Made by a program: the position numbers and the translations under genes. Below, piece by piece: positions 1 to 10,775 of a stretch of DNA of 64,000 nucleotides; the first letter of the stretch is position 1; the number at the start of each line of letters is the position of its first letter. Source of the stretch: Tetraselmis striata (taxonomy: Eukaryota; Chlorophyta; Chlorodendrophyceae; Chlorodendrales; Chlorodendraceae); the NCBI GenBank assembly GCA_006384855.1, contig VCJN01002185.1, positions 217,683 to 281,682 on the forward strand, in the 5' to 3' direction. The notes under the pieces were generated by a model, which saw only the letters and a list, made by a program, of their open reading frames with translations, was not told where the DNA came from and did not search any database.

Positions 1-278
1 ATGCCTGTCATGCATGGTCGCCCAGGTGCGAAAGGTGTCGCTGGCGCACTGGGCAGGCGCTGCAGGCGTGCTCCGGCAAAGGCAGGGAGGCCAGCAGGGA
101 AAGGGCCGGCTGCGCACCGGGTCGCCATGCCGCCGCAGCCCCGCTGCTCTACTCGCACTTACTTGGCCGGCCAGGAAACGGTTACTGTCCCGCGCCCGTT
201 GCTATCGCGTTCGCAATAATCCTGACCAGCAAACGCTGCGCTCACGGCTGCGGGTGGGTGGATGTGAAGGGCGCTGAC

Positions 279-769
279 AACCGGCGCGCCGACCCGTCCC
301 GCCTCCTTCAAGTCGGTGCGCCGCTCTTCCGAAGACCGCGCGCGGATGCCAGGCTAAATCTTTATTACATGTAGCCGCGCTCGACATTTATCCGACTGCT
401 GCCGTAGTGCCGTGCCGCCAAATCCGGCTGCGGCCGCGGTTGAATATTAATTAAAAGCCTTGCTGGACTTGAAGCCCTTTATATCCCTTCAGTCACCCGC
501 TGCTGAATGAGTGAATATGGTACAGTTATATTCAAGTAATTCCCTACGGTAGTACGCATATTACTGACATGCGCTAGCTGCAGAAGGCGATATCAAGAAA
601 TCACCAGAAAAGGACAATCGGAAAGGTCCTCTACAGAAACTGCGAGGTGGAAGCAGTAGCAGGAGAAGATGCAGAATGGGCAACCGGCGCGCCAACCCTT
701 CCCGACTCCTTCAAGTCGGTGCGCCGCTCTTCCGAAGACCGCGCGCGGGTGCCAGGCTGAATCTTTATT
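279..769. repeat. 88-bp direct repeat pair
   Basis: The block at 279-365 recurs at 682-769 with only a few substitutions. Both copies run from AACCGGCGCGCC to AATCTTTATT. The 316 bp between them includes, at about 560-680, a copy of a dispersed motif (GCGATATC, then AAATCACC and a purine-rich tract) that also occurs at 40,678-40,775 and, inverted, near 8,370-8,415. This looks like a relic of a mobile element. No coding potential was seen. Confidence 0.7.
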
Positions 770-2160
770 TCAAGCTACTGCTGTATAAACTAAGGATTAG
801 TCGCTACCTGTACCCGCTTACGGAGCGTGCCCCAGCAATAAAGCGAAGCGACTTACACTAGCATCTATTGTGCTGATGGGCCTTCATAAATAAAGGCTGT
901 CCTGGAGACGCTACAGACCGATGAAAGCGTTTCCCTCGACACTGCTGTTGACAGTTCTGTGCCTGGCCGGGGTTGACGGTCGAGCCAGCCAGTAGTCCCC
1001 GCGCGATTAGATATCTCAATATGAATGTAAGCGCTACAGGTAGATGATATCTCATAGAGTTCATTCACCATCGGTTGGATTGGCACGGGCAAACAGATGC
1101 TCAGCACTTTCGATGTCCTCTACAATAATCACACGGTTGTCATCATCACATGAATGAGTGATGTCACCATCTGCATCCAAAGGCCCAATAAAGCACCAGT
1201 ACTGTTTCGGGCGGGGGGGGGGGGCTCCCTTCCATACAGTCCGTAAATAAATGTTACATTTGATGCATATGTTTTACGTGATACATTCGATTGGCAATAT
1301 ATATAATTGTAAGTGAGGCCCGGAGCAAATACTGCTATTCTCTCCAGAGTACGGCCTTAAAGCATGGAGAGGAAACCGCCATTTTTTGCTTATGCTGTGT
1401 GCATATATATACACATATTTATATATATTTTTAATCATCGTCCAATAGGTCTTTACCCTATATACCTGTTCAGGTAAGTCTGGACATGGGTCCATATTGG
1501 GGGGAGTAGACTGAATTCCAGGGTCGTGGCGCAGCCTCGGCCGCGCAACTGCAGTGCCTCTACACACACCCATCCAGAGAACTCAGGTGCCGGCAAGCTG
1601 TGGCAGACTGCGGTAGGTCAATCAGATGTCTCAGGGCAGCTCAACAGCCTCTGGTGGCTGAGAGGAACCGAGTTGCAGCTGACGCGGCTGCTATAGTACT
1701 CAGTACATCACTGTGGCTTTGTGCACACACGGCGGGCGGCAGAAAAATGTATATATAGAATGCAGGGGGCGTCGGAGGTGAGAAATGTGGCCTGTCTCAA
1801 TCTACCATGTACCGAGGTACCTGGCAGGCGCGACCGCAGCCCCCAGCATTGGCGCCCCTGCCATCAGCCAGGAGACTGAGGGGGCAGGGGCAGCACACAC
1901 TGGGCGCCGCAGGCCGCACCAGGCAGTAGTACTTTGCGCAGCGATAAAAGCACGCCTGGCCATGAGCGGCACAGGCTGCGGAACGACTTGCTGCGTGGTG
2001 TGTGCCAAAAGAGGGCGCAGTTTCGGGCGAGGAATGCTCTCAAGATTCTATTAATTCTACATGCGAGACGATGCCTGTAGCATCGGTACCTCGCACAATT
2101 CCCTAAGGCAACAGTGTCAGAAACGCACGATGGTGCGGACAGAACGTAAAACCGTTCGCT
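770..2160. other. gene-free stretch
   Basis: I see no credible gene here. The stretch contains a 12-base G run (about 1,213-1,224), an AT-rich segment with alternating TATA steps (about 1,398-1,435), and short open frames with no recognisable domain. It probably includes degraded mobile-element sequence. Confidence 0.5.
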
Positions 2161-2166
2161 AGCGTA

Positions 2167-2512
2167 CTATAGAAATTGATGTTGGTATCTAGTAGGGGGC
2201 CAAGACGAAGCTAGGGGGGAGGGGGGGGGGGCACAACACGCGGCATAACTAGGCAATGACTGTGGCTGCTTGCGAGCGTGTGACACGCTTGGAGCCGCTG
2301 GTTTCGTCCGAAGATGTCGGCCGGCTGCGGCCGCGCTTCTTGCCAACACCGCCCACGGTAGCCTGCACACCAGGAACCACAGTGGCAGCTCATCAGTAAC
2401 CACAGGAACCAGGAACCACAGTGGCAGCTCACGACGGCAGCTGACAACCGGACGGATTGGCAACAAACGGCCCGAGAGTGCGCCGCTGATGCTCAGCGGG
2501 TAGAGTTGCTGG
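2167..2512. other. region 3' of the Mis18-like gene
   Basis: This lies downstream of the minus-strand gene. It contains an interrupted G tract (2,214-2,231) and a short duplication of a 'caggaaccacagtggcagctca'-type unit near 2,371-2,431. It could hold a last exon or 3' UTR of the gene. I cannot place one with confidence. Confidence 0.3.
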
Positions 2513-2719
2513 TCAGTGAGCTTCGTCCTTCTCTCCATTGGCTGCATATTTGATGCTGCCCAGGCTCTGTCCCCCCCCCAACCGACTTTCCCATGCTGGA
2601 ATCACAGCCCCACCCAAACCCGACCCCACACCTGCACGGATTCCACTGCCACAGCGCCACACCCAGGATGTGGTTAGAGTCGGAAGGGGTGCGCAATGTA
2701 ATGCTAGCAAAGGGCACAC

Positions 2720-4119
2720 CTTTCCAGAGTCTTTGCCCCCCGCTAGCGATGGCTGCGCCGCCGGGGTGGGCTTTATCGTCGGCGAGCTTGTCCCTGCCGC
2801 ACCGTCAGCGGTTCTACTGGGGCCAGCCTGCTGAGCAGGTGTACCAGCGGGCTCCGCGTGCGAGGCGATGGAAGTGGACGGCGCGTTGGCTGCCATGACG
2901 CCAGCCCTGTGTGGTACGTCTTGCCGCCAGGTGTTGACCGCAGGGTTATCATTGACTGCGCTTCCGTCACCCTTGTGCGTCGGAAAGCTCTGGCTGCCCG
3001 CTGCGGAGGTGGTTGGCTGCGGCACCGGCCGGGCGTGGCCATTTGCCCCAGGGAGAGGGGATGCGCGGGGGGATTTAGCCCATGTGGGGGGCGGCATGAG
3101 CGGCCGGAGGCGGGGGCCAGATGGGGACGGTGATGCTGCTCCGGGTGAGAACAGCGCTGAGTGGCTGACGCCGGCAGCCTGCGAGACGGGGGCCTTGGCG
3201 AGGGAGCCCACACGGCCGGACGGCGAGGGTGTGGCCAGCGCCCCCAGCCGCTCGCTGAGCTTGAGCACTACGAGCTTCACCTGCAGGGCAGGCAGTACAC
3301 CCGTTCAGCAATGTGCGGCAGCTCTACCGTTGTTCCTGCCCAAGTGGCTGGGCAGGCAGACAGCCGCCTCATTCGGCAGACGCACTCTTGTGATCTCTGC
3401 CTGAAGCTCCTCCACCCTACCGCACAGGCCCTCCTGCGCTGGCTGCTCCTTGCCGCCGCCCGACAACAGGGGCGGTGCGCTGAGCATCTCCTCTCCCCCT
3501 TCCCGCCCCACCGCCGTCACTGCGAAGCTCCCCAAGCGGTACTCCACCACACTCTCTGTGAGGAAGGAGTAACCCTCCCGCAGCGCGTCTAACTCCACCG
3601 GCGTGGCCACGTAGCGCTGCCCAACCAGACGCTGGCAGCTTCTGCAGTGCAGCGCCTTGTAGGAGCAGCCCGCCAGCGCCCCGTCGCTGTGCGTCCGCAA
3701 CTCGCTCCCCTGGCAAGAGAAGGGAGGGGGGTGTGGGCGCACAAATACTGAGCCCCCCCCCCGCTTTCTGACGTACTGGTACCCACTTGCAGTAGAGCCA
3801 GCGCACGCCAACCCAGCCAGGCCAACTCGGCGGGGTCGGGCGATCCAACAACGCCGCGCTGCCATGGGTGTCCTGCCCACACAGCACCGGCACAGAGTGC
3901 TGCAGCTGTCCCGGGGTAGCCTGCTGGGCCGCTTTCACGTGCGCGAGAGGACACGCAGCACCACACCTGAGTGACGCCCGTCGCCATCCGCAACGTGACA
4001 ATACCGGGCTCCGCTTGGCCGCAGATGAAGCTGCTCGTGTCCCCCACGATGTCGCGGCAGCCGCAGCAGCGGAGCACGCGCAGCGCCCCCGCCTCCCGCG
4101 TCAGTGGCGCCACCGTCAT
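2720..4119 (-). CDS. Mis18-family (double CxxC) protein, spliced
   Basis: Mis18 proteins prime centromeres for loading of the centromeric histone H3 variant; their Yippee-like fold binds zinc through two CxxC pairs. My model has exon 1 at 4119-3967, exon 2 at 3709 to about 3320, and exon 3 from 3280. Exon 1 has C18-x2-C21 followed by DIVGDTSSF, the typical Mis18 context. Exon 2 has C73-x2-C76, then GQRYVATPVELD and a Leu/Tyr-rich strand ending YRLGSF, which aligns in order with Mis18/OIP5-type proteins. Both introns are GT-AG and phase 0. Splicing exon 2 after EITR to exon 3 (VKLVVLKLSERL) makes a heptad-like coiled coil where the family has one. Exon 3 then becomes a Pro/Ser/Ala-rich tail. 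It may end at a donor near 2720 with further exons, or run on to a stop at 2513. If the second intron is retained, the protein stops at 3305 (185 aa). The start at 4119 is the first ATG in frame. The family call is fairly firm; the 3' end is not. Confidence 0.7.
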
Positions 4120-4792
4120 CGCCACACCACTCGTAGTAGCCGGGGAGGAGAGGCTAGTCAGGAGGGAGCTGGTACAGCTGGCCCCGCTGCACGGCTGCAG
4201 TAGAAGTCGAGCGCCTGCCCTGACGCGGCTGATCAGTCGGAAGCTCAGTCTGCGGCTGATTTGCCAAAGCTTGCGAGGCGCGAGGACAATTAGTTGACCA
4301 GGTGGCCTGTCTTTCCCGCCTTGCTTGCCCGGGCCTCGCTGGTCTGGCGCAAGTTCGCGTAGTTCGCCATCTACCCCGTATCGCTGGGCGGCCCGCGGAC
4401 CCCATCAGCAGGACCACTACGAGCACGCGGGTACGGGTACAGTACAGACGCCACCGTAACGGATACGGGTACAGTGACAAAGTACCCGTATCCGCCCATC
4501 TGAAACGGGTACTCTCATATCTGAAACTTGATTACTGGAAACTGTTGGACACTGCCAGACTGGCGAAATGAATGTAAAGTACTCAACCCCGGACCAGGGC
4601 CGGCGGGACCTTGTGAGTCCGGTTCTGGCCAGGCTGGCGATCCGGCACAATCCTCATATGTACCGGCAGTGACCCGGGCGGGTGCATGATATGATCTGGG
4701 ATCTTGATTTGCCGTATCGAGATTCGGGATTTTAAAGATTGGCAAATCGGATGTCCAATGAAGCGTAGAAAGCGCGCACAATGTTTACCCAG

Positions 4793-4921
4793 CTGGCGCC
4801 AGCATGGCAAGTATTGCCGTAGGCGTATTGGTCCCTCGCCAGCGAGCCAAGTGCGAGCCCAACTACCCGTACCGCCACACGCCGCGCTCGGAGCAGATGC
4901 GCCCAGCGCTGGAGCTATATA
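4793..4921 (+). promoter_or_regulatory. LHCII copy 1 promoter region
   Basis: A CTGGCGCCAGCATGG block at 4,793 lies 215 bp before the start codon. It matches the conserved CTGGCGCCAGCGTGGCGC block 265-276 bp upstream of the other four LHCII copies, but here only the first half is kept. A TATATA box sits at 4,916-4,921, about 90 bp before the ATG. The rest of this promoter is unlike those of copies 2-5. Confidence 0.55.
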
Positions 4922-5007
4922 GGTGCGAGCCGCCTCACAGTTTCGATATCCGCTACCTTTCCTTCCCCACTCCCTTCCATATTCAACTTCTCCTTCCATC
5001 CATAACC

Positions 5008-5760
5008 ATGGCTGCCATCGCCGCCCGCTCCTTCGCCGCCACCGTGGCCGGCCAGACCTCGGTCGCCACCCGCGGCCGCAAGCAGGTCACCCGCGCTGCC
5101 GTCGAGTTCTACGGCCCCGACCGCGCCAAGTGGCTGGGCCCCTACTCCGGCAGCACCCCCTCCTACCTGACCGGCGAGTTCCCCGGCGACTATGGCTGGG
5201 ACACCGCCGGGCTGTCGTCCGACCCCGAGACCTTCCGCCGCTACCGCGAGCTGGAGCTGATCCACGCCCGCTGGGCCATGCTGGGCGCTCTGGGCTGTGT
5301 CACCCCCGAGCTGCTGGCCAAGAACGGCACCAACTTCGGCGAGGCGGTGTGGTTCAAGGCCGGCGCGCAGATCTTCTCCGAGGGCGGCCTTGACTACCTG
5401 GGCAACTCCAGCCTGATCCATGCCCAGTCCATCCTGGCCATCGTGTTCACGCAGGTGCTGCTGATGGGCCTGATCGAGGGATACCGCGTGAACGGCGGGC
5501 CTGCCGGCGAGGGCCTGGACCCGCTGTACCCCGGCGAGTCGTTCGACCCCCTGGGCCTGGCTGACGACCCCGACACCTTCGCGGAGCTGAAGGTGAAGGA
5601 GATCAAGAACGGTCGGCTGGCGATGTTCTCCATGTTCGGCTTCTTCGTCCAGGCGATCGTGACCGGCAAGGGCCCCATCGAGAACCTGGACGCCCACCTG
5701 GCGGACCCCAGCGGCGCCAACGGCTTCGCCATGGCCACCAAGTTTGTGCCCGGCAACTAG
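5008..5760 (+). CDS. LHCII chlorophyll a/b-binding protein, copy 1
   Basis: This encodes a major light-harvesting protein of photosystem II, which binds chlorophyll a/b and carotenoids in the thylakoid membrane and feeds excitation to the reaction centre. The protein has 250 aa, a normal LHCII length. Residues 1-30 are Ala/Ser/Thr/Arg-rich with no acidic residue, typical of a chloroplast transit peptide. [11 protein letters not shown] (34-44) corresponds to the N-terminal trimerisation motif of LHCII. Helix B carries [16 protein letters not shown] (81-96), helix C lies around 139-160, and helix A carries [17 protein letters not shown] (197-213). The E and R of the two repeated motifs form the central ion pairs and chlorophyll ligands of the family. 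The gene has no intron. An in-frame ATG at 4,804 would add 68 residues, but it lies upstream of the TATA box and the added sequence is unlike a transit peptide, so I prefer 5,008. The protein is identical to copies 2 and 3. Confidence 0.97.
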   Translation: MAAIAARSFAATVAGQTSVATRGRKQVTRAAVEFYGPDRAKWLGPYSGSTPSYLTGEFPGDYGWDTAGLSSDPETFRRYRELELIHARWAMLGALGCVTPELLAKNGTNFGEAVWFKAGAQIFSEGGLDYLGNSSLIHAQSILAIVFTQVLLMGLIEGYRVNGGPAGEGLDPLYPGESFDPLGLADDPDTFAELKVKEIKNGRLAMFSMFGFFVQAIVTGKGPIENLDAHLADPSGANGFAMATKFVPGN

Positions 5761-8100
5761 ATATTCCCCATAGATTCTAGAAAATGTGATTAGGTAGCAA
5801 ATAGATGCCCTATTTTAATCATTGCCTCATATACTGGCGTTTACCCTTACTCTTTCGTTGTCCTATGATGAAATGCATTGCACCCGGGCTTAGTTTCAGC
5901 ATGTCCTGGGTCGGTGGCATTATCAATGTGTTCGTTGTCTCGTTGTTCATGTTAATCTCATGTGAAAGAAGTTACTGATCTTCCAGTGGGTCGGTATTGC
6001 ACTGACCCATGGGAGCCTGCAGTTACCGCTTATGTATTCACTCAGATAAAACAGCTACATAGCAAATACGTGTTTCAGATCACTTCCATATGTTTCAGTC
6101 CTGGAGCAGTATCTGGCCGATCAGAAGTCGACAGTGAGATAGTTCATAACAACATCAAAGAGACAGTACCATTATTTCACCATCTGTCGGAAGTTCTATT
6201 TATTCACAGAATTGGCAGCATATACTACACACTGGGTATGTTTCAGTTCCATTTAGAACACAGCCACGCAGATGCGTGGAGAATGGTCTGAGGAAGATGT
6301 ATGCAAAGAAGAAATCTCCTCTTAACATAGTCTGTGCAGCATGGTTGTCACAGTACCCACAAAAAGAACCCTTCAAACAGCCCCCAAGTTGGCCTTGCAT
6401 GCAATTCCCCTATACCTTCAACTCAATATCCAGTATGTACATGCGTGGCAATGCGGATATAAGAACAATGAATGCGAATAAGAATCCGCTATGCATGCAA
6501 ACGGTAAAATGTATCAGTCGTAACTATAGCGAATGTTCTGAAAGGTTGCATGCGAGCCCGATTTAAGCCTTTTTACAAGTACAATAAGATACAAGGCTTC
6601 TTGTGGGTGCAGAGGCACCCGTCGTTCTGTTAAGGAGTATACAGTTTCTTCAACGTTTGACCTCTGACAGGCAGGGCAAGCAGGTTGATATTCGCATTGT
6701 TCTCATTCAATGTGGCACGTGCAGTTTCTGAAACACTATGTAGTATGCTGAGTGTCCGCAGAAACCGAGATCGTTCTGCTTCTACCGGCGGGGGTATAAC
6801 ATGTCAGAACGGCGATGATGTAGCGCAGTATACACAGGCAATGGATGGGTACCAACAAATTGCTCCATGGCGATGGCATTGCGATATGGCATGTTGCGTA
6901 GCGCGCCCTGCTGGTCTGGTTGCTGTGCCTCATGCTATCTACAGTAGATCTCAATGATCGGACAGCAGCTTTCAGGGGTAGCTCACATAGGAATGCATAT
7001 CCTGCAGGTGCGCATGGCAGGGCGGGTAAGGGGCGCGCTGAGAAGCCGCTGCAGAAGAAAAGGGAGGAAAAGGAATAAATGCAGATAGATAGAGTGGTAA
7101 ATATCTGTGCAAGGCAGCTAGCGACTTGCTGGCGTAATGACTCCATTAAATTGGGTGACAGACAGACTGAGATGCCCTCAAGGAAGGGGAAGCGCCGAGT
7201 GGGTCCCTACTGTGCGCGCAAACAGTGCTTGAGGGTGTGTCTAGCTGGCAGATACCCGGCGGAAGAGAGAATATACCACATGTGGATGACTGAAGGAAAT
7301 GGTGGATGAGACACATCCTCCTTTCACATAAATACTGCGGAATTATGCCGCTGTACGGTGCCAGACTGCCACGAGTCACAGCAACAACAGCATGGCGACC
7401 ATCTGCTCTATGCGTGTATGTATGTGTGTGTCCGCCCCTCCCAAGCGATTAGTCGACACTGGTGCTTGCAACACTGGTGTGTGCATATTTACATGTATCT
7501 TGGCAGCAGCACTGCTGACATGCTGTGGGTGCCTGCTTGCTCAGTTTGGGGCGATGCGACCTTGGTTTGTTTGTTCAATACAAGTAGCGCCTGTGCAGGA
7601 AAGCTGAGACACTGTGATTCTACTTACCTCCTGCTGCACCCCCGGGCCGTGTGTTGGAACTACTGATGACAGTAGAGGTCTTCCTCCCTGGGTAATGTAG
7701 ACTATATGTACCCTGCCTGGCCCTACTTGCACCCATTACCTCCCTGCCACGCCCCTGAGACTCCACATGCGGGTGCTCGTATGGACATACATGGTCGTTT
7801 GTGTGGGCAATCCCCAGACAACATGTGAAAGGACTGGGGGACAGACCCTGCAGCCCGCCCCCGGGTGGGATACCACTGGAGCCGGCAGGAAACCGGCAAC
7901 TCTTGAATCCCTCTTACACACGCAATCAGAGCCAACCAGTTGCATGTACTTGTACCGGGCTTCGTCTCCTCCCTGTCTGGGCCTGCGATCGTCTGGGATC
8001 GTCAGCCGTATGGGCCGTCTGGCTGCTGCGGTGTGTCTTGAGACAGTGGGACTGCGAACGCAATGCGATGGTCGCGCGCGGGCCAGGCGTTAGGATTATC
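5761..8100. other. diverged LHCII spacer downstream of copy 1
   Basis: No gene is supported. The stretch is a diverged homologue of the spacer that follows copies 2-4. Shared landmarks include TATAGCGAATGTTCT near 6,522 (compare 46,777) and GTAGCGCCTGTGCAGGAAAG near 7,586 (compare 48,130). The tract CCCTGCCTGGCCCTACTTGC near 7,710 (compare 48,252) is shared too. The order is kept while many indels separate them. This shows that copy 1 belonged to the same tandem array before the mobile elements separated it from copy 2. Confidence 0.65.
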
Positions 8101-8129
8101 GAAATCCGGCGGCAGAAGTATACTTCCCA

Positions 8130-8583
8130 GCGACTACAGGTTTGTTGGTGTTCGGAGAATTCCAGGCCCAATGGTGGGTGCCCCATTTACATAGTCTCAG
8201 CTAATTTCACATCCGATTGCCCTGTGGCGTGTTCTATTGAGTCTCAGGTCTGTTTCTCCTACAGAAGAGCTCGTGGTCCCATTATTATGCAAGGTGTTGC
8301 TAGTTTTACTGTAACGTCCTGTAACATCTCGTAGTATGATGTTACCGCAGCCAGCTTGCCTCTTTTTTTTTGGTGATTTCCGATATCGCCTTCTGCCGCT
8401 AGCTCATGTAAATAATGTAACCGCAGCTATCACGCAGCTGTCATCTATTCCTGATAATGCATAAATAGGACCAGTGTGATAACTATTACTAATGATGATA
8501 GAGAATCATCATTAGTAATCGTACCATGCGCGATTTTGCCTGAGGTTGTTCCTGCTGCACAGCTTGCAGAAATAGTTTCGACA
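8130..8583 (-). repeat. 3' LTR of the Copia element (minus strand)
   Basis: On the minus strand the Copia polyprotein ends near 8,618, then a purine tract AGAGCGGAGGGG leads into TGTCGAAAC at 8,583, the expected PPT/LTR junction. The repeat contains a perfect 14-bp inverted repeat with a 5-nt loop (about 8,488-8,520), and blocks from it recur at 40,500-40,680 and 41,990-42,190. The distal end near 8,130 is only approximate. No matching 5' LTR was seen near 14.8-15.3 kb. Confidence 0.55.
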
Positions 8584-8617
8584 CCCCTCCGCTCTGGCAA
8601 GAGCCATACCAGGTCAG

Positions 8618-9230
8618 GTTTCTGTCAGGTTAATCACCAGTCTGCAGAGCCTCTCGAACGTCACACGTGGCAAGAGCGCGGTGAACCCATCTGCCAGCAT
8701 TTCATCTGTCTGCTGCGTTGTGCGTCCCTCACAAAGTGGAGTCTGATATCTAGGTGCTTTGTGCGGGCGGAGATCACATCGTTTTTGGAGAGGATGGTGC
8801 AGGCCTGCTTGTCCACGCCAATCAGTATAGGTGAGTCGGATGGGAACCCCAACTGTGGGAGCATCTGCCTCAGGTAGACAGCTTCTTGTGTGGCTAGACA
8901 GAGTGCTTTGTATTCTGCCTCGGCTGTTGACAGTGCCCCCAGTGTACCAGTTTCGGCATGTAGTTCATGGCTGCTCCGCACAGGAAGAGGACGTAGCCGG
9001 CTGGGGTAGGTGCTCGGGAACTTGACGTCGCTGAAGCCGATCAGCTGCATTTCCTCAGTGCTGCCAAAGGTGAGGCCACGCTCATGTGTACCTTTCAGGT
9101 AGCGTAGGCCGTGCTTGGCGTCTTCCATGAGCGCGTGTACTGGCGCATGCATGAAGCGGCATAGTCTGCCCACTGCTTCCGCAATGCGGGGTCGATTAGC
9201 CACAGCTCTGTAGAGTAGGGCGCCAACCAA
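8618..9230 (-). pseudogene. Copia RNase H domain and polyprotein C-terminus
   Basis: The frame contains YLKGTHERGLTFG, GALSTAEAEYKALCLATQEA and RTKHLDIRLHFVRD in order. These are hallmark blocks of the Copia RNase H region, which removes RNA from the RNA-DNA hybrid during reverse transcription. The expected GYSDADWAGD-like block reads LIGFSDVKFPSTY, so it is partly decayed. After a frameshift near 8,690 the usual ADGFTALLPRVTFERL tail continues to a stop near 8,618, followed at once by the polypurine tract. Confidence 0.8.
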
Positions 9231-9440
9231 GCTCCGGTCACCGCTTGGATCTGGGTAGGGCTCGGAGTTTTGGGGATCATTCCCGGCGCAGTGATTCTAC
9301 AATTGACCATGTCGAATCGAGCCAGCATGTCGTGGATGTACTCGGATTGATGGATCTTGGTGGCACCGCTGTCCCGGTTGCGCTCGACTGCATTAGGTGA
9401 GTTGATGGCCTCGTGATACGTCTGCGGGTCACCCGGTGTC
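9231..9440 (-). pseudogene. Copia reverse transcriptase remnant with internal deletion
   Basis: Only the two ends of the RT domain remain, directly joined. DPQTYHEAINSPNAVE is the N-terminal block that precedes the RT palm in Copia. Within the same reading frame it passes into RNRDSGATKIHQSEYIHDML followed by ARFDMVNC, the C-terminal RT block. The whole catalytic palm with its YVDD box is missing. In intact Copia elements several hundred residues lie between these blocks. The copy therefore cannot make its own reverse transcriptase. Confidence 0.75.
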
Positions 9441-10100
9441 TCACCAGTGTGCGTTGCTTATTCGCACGGGTCTATGCTGCGGCTGAAAGACGCCCTTGCT
9501 CGCTGCTGGCGCTTGCTTGTTACGGGATTCCCGGGATACATGGACATAGGTGTCGCAGCCGAATACGCGCAGATGCTGTGGATCAAACGCCTGTCCGGTC
9601 AGAATGGTAATGGGGATGCGGCCGCCGGCGAGCTGAGAGGTTGTGTAGATAGGCGGCCATATGCATGGCGTACTCCTAGAATGTTGCGGGGTTGGTTCAT
9701 GTAGTCCATCATGCAGCGTGCCCTCTTGCCCAGTGTGCGAGGTGCGCTCGGAGAGACCGTTTTGGAACTGGCTTTCGGGGGCAGAGTAGGTGCGCAGTAC
9801 AACATGGGTGCAGTGGCGTACGCTGACGAAGGCAGCGCTGCGGTAGGCGGTGTCGTTGTCCAAGCGTAATGCCTTCAGCTGATGATCAAGTGTCCTCACG
9901 AGGTTGATGAACGCCCGCAGGCAGTCTGGTGCAGGATCGGCAGCAGGAGGTTACCACAAGGGAGGTTGCGCAGTCGAAGAACCCACATGAGTAGGTATTG
10001 CCTTGCAGGGAGGGCAGGCAGTGCCCCCTGAAGTCAGAGCCAAACCAGCGAGATGGGGATTGTTGGTTTCTCGTGGCAGTGTCGGGGATGGGTGGACGTG
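9441..10100 (-). pseudogene. Copia integrase core (frameshifted)
   Basis: The DDE integrase core inserts element cDNA into the genome. The upstream frame (10,100-9,990) has WFGSDFRGHCLPS with the first Asp and then GFFDCATS. After a frameshift near 9,890 the next frame has ALRLDNDTAY with the second Asp and QNGLSERT with the Glu. HLRVFGCDTYVHVSRESR is the usual downstream block. Catalytic positions are thus recognisable, but the protein is split between two frames. Confidence 0.78.
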
Positions 10101-10401
10101 TCGACTTCATGATCGCGCAGGAATGGCAGAATTGGAGGCTGACGTGGCGCAAGTTCTGCCCGGGGAGGGCAACCAGCACACGCTCTTGAAGGTGACCCGA
10201 CCGGGTATGCCAGAGCACTTTGTTGTGGACTTGTCGCTTGCCGGAGGTAGGCAGTAGGGCTGGGGTGGTCGCGTGCGCAGAGTTTGCGGCTGCGGCTGAG
10301 AGGAGGTGGACGCGGGTGTTGACAACGAAAAGGCGGCCATGCGGTACGATGGGGATGACTGCACCACCTCCGGTGCGCATGTTGCTGCCGCTGGCGGTCA
10401 T
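10100..10401 (-). pseudogene. Copia GAG-pre-integrase zinc domain
   Basis: LWHTRSGHLQERVLVAL followed by FCHSCAIMKSTRPP gives the HX3-4H...CX2C zinc module that precedes Copia integrases. It lies in the same frame as the first integrase block and directly after the protease on the minus strand. Confidence 0.75.
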
Positions 10402-10775
10402 GAGGACTTGTAAGGATGCATCGTGGCCTTGCGCTTGACGGGCGCTGAACGTGCGACTGGCATGGCCATCTTATTTCTATACCAGGTCGGGGACGAGGAG
10501 GACATTGCGAAGAGTGACCGGGTTGCCGTGTTATCAGCGGCGAGGAGATCCATGGTGACTATTCCATGCCCAATCGGGTAAGCGCCGAGCCCACTGATCC
10601 ACATGCGTGTCTGGCTCTGAAAGTTGTGCAGCTCTGTGATCTCGGCCAGCATGTGGCGTGTAGCGCCCGTCGCGTCGAGTATCCATTGATGTGGGAAGGA
10701 GTGAACACTGGGGAGGGCGGCCTCAACGCGAGTTCTTGCAGTGGTTGCACGTGCTAGCCATTGAGCAGTTTGCAT
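10401..10775 (-). pseudogene. Copia aspartic protease (active site altered)
   Basis: The block WILDATGATRHMLAEITELH is the pol protease region of Copia elements, where W-x-LDSGA-S/T-xHM is usual. Here the catalytic triplet reads D-A-T-G, so one residue is inserted or substituted around D-S/T-G. ISGLGAYPIGHGIV is the expected flap and second-lobe sequence. The protease would release gag and pol proteins. In this copy it is probably inactive. Confidence 0.65.

Noticed and set aside
3161-3592. Plus-strand frames opposite the Mis18-like gene
   Set aside because: They are shadows of the minus-strand exons, which alone show domain motifs and splice sites.
8340-8545. Helitron 3' end suggested by the hairpin near 8.5 kb
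   Set aside because: No CTRR terminus or Rep/helicase was seen, and the position next to a polypurine tract and Copia C-terminus fits an LTR better.
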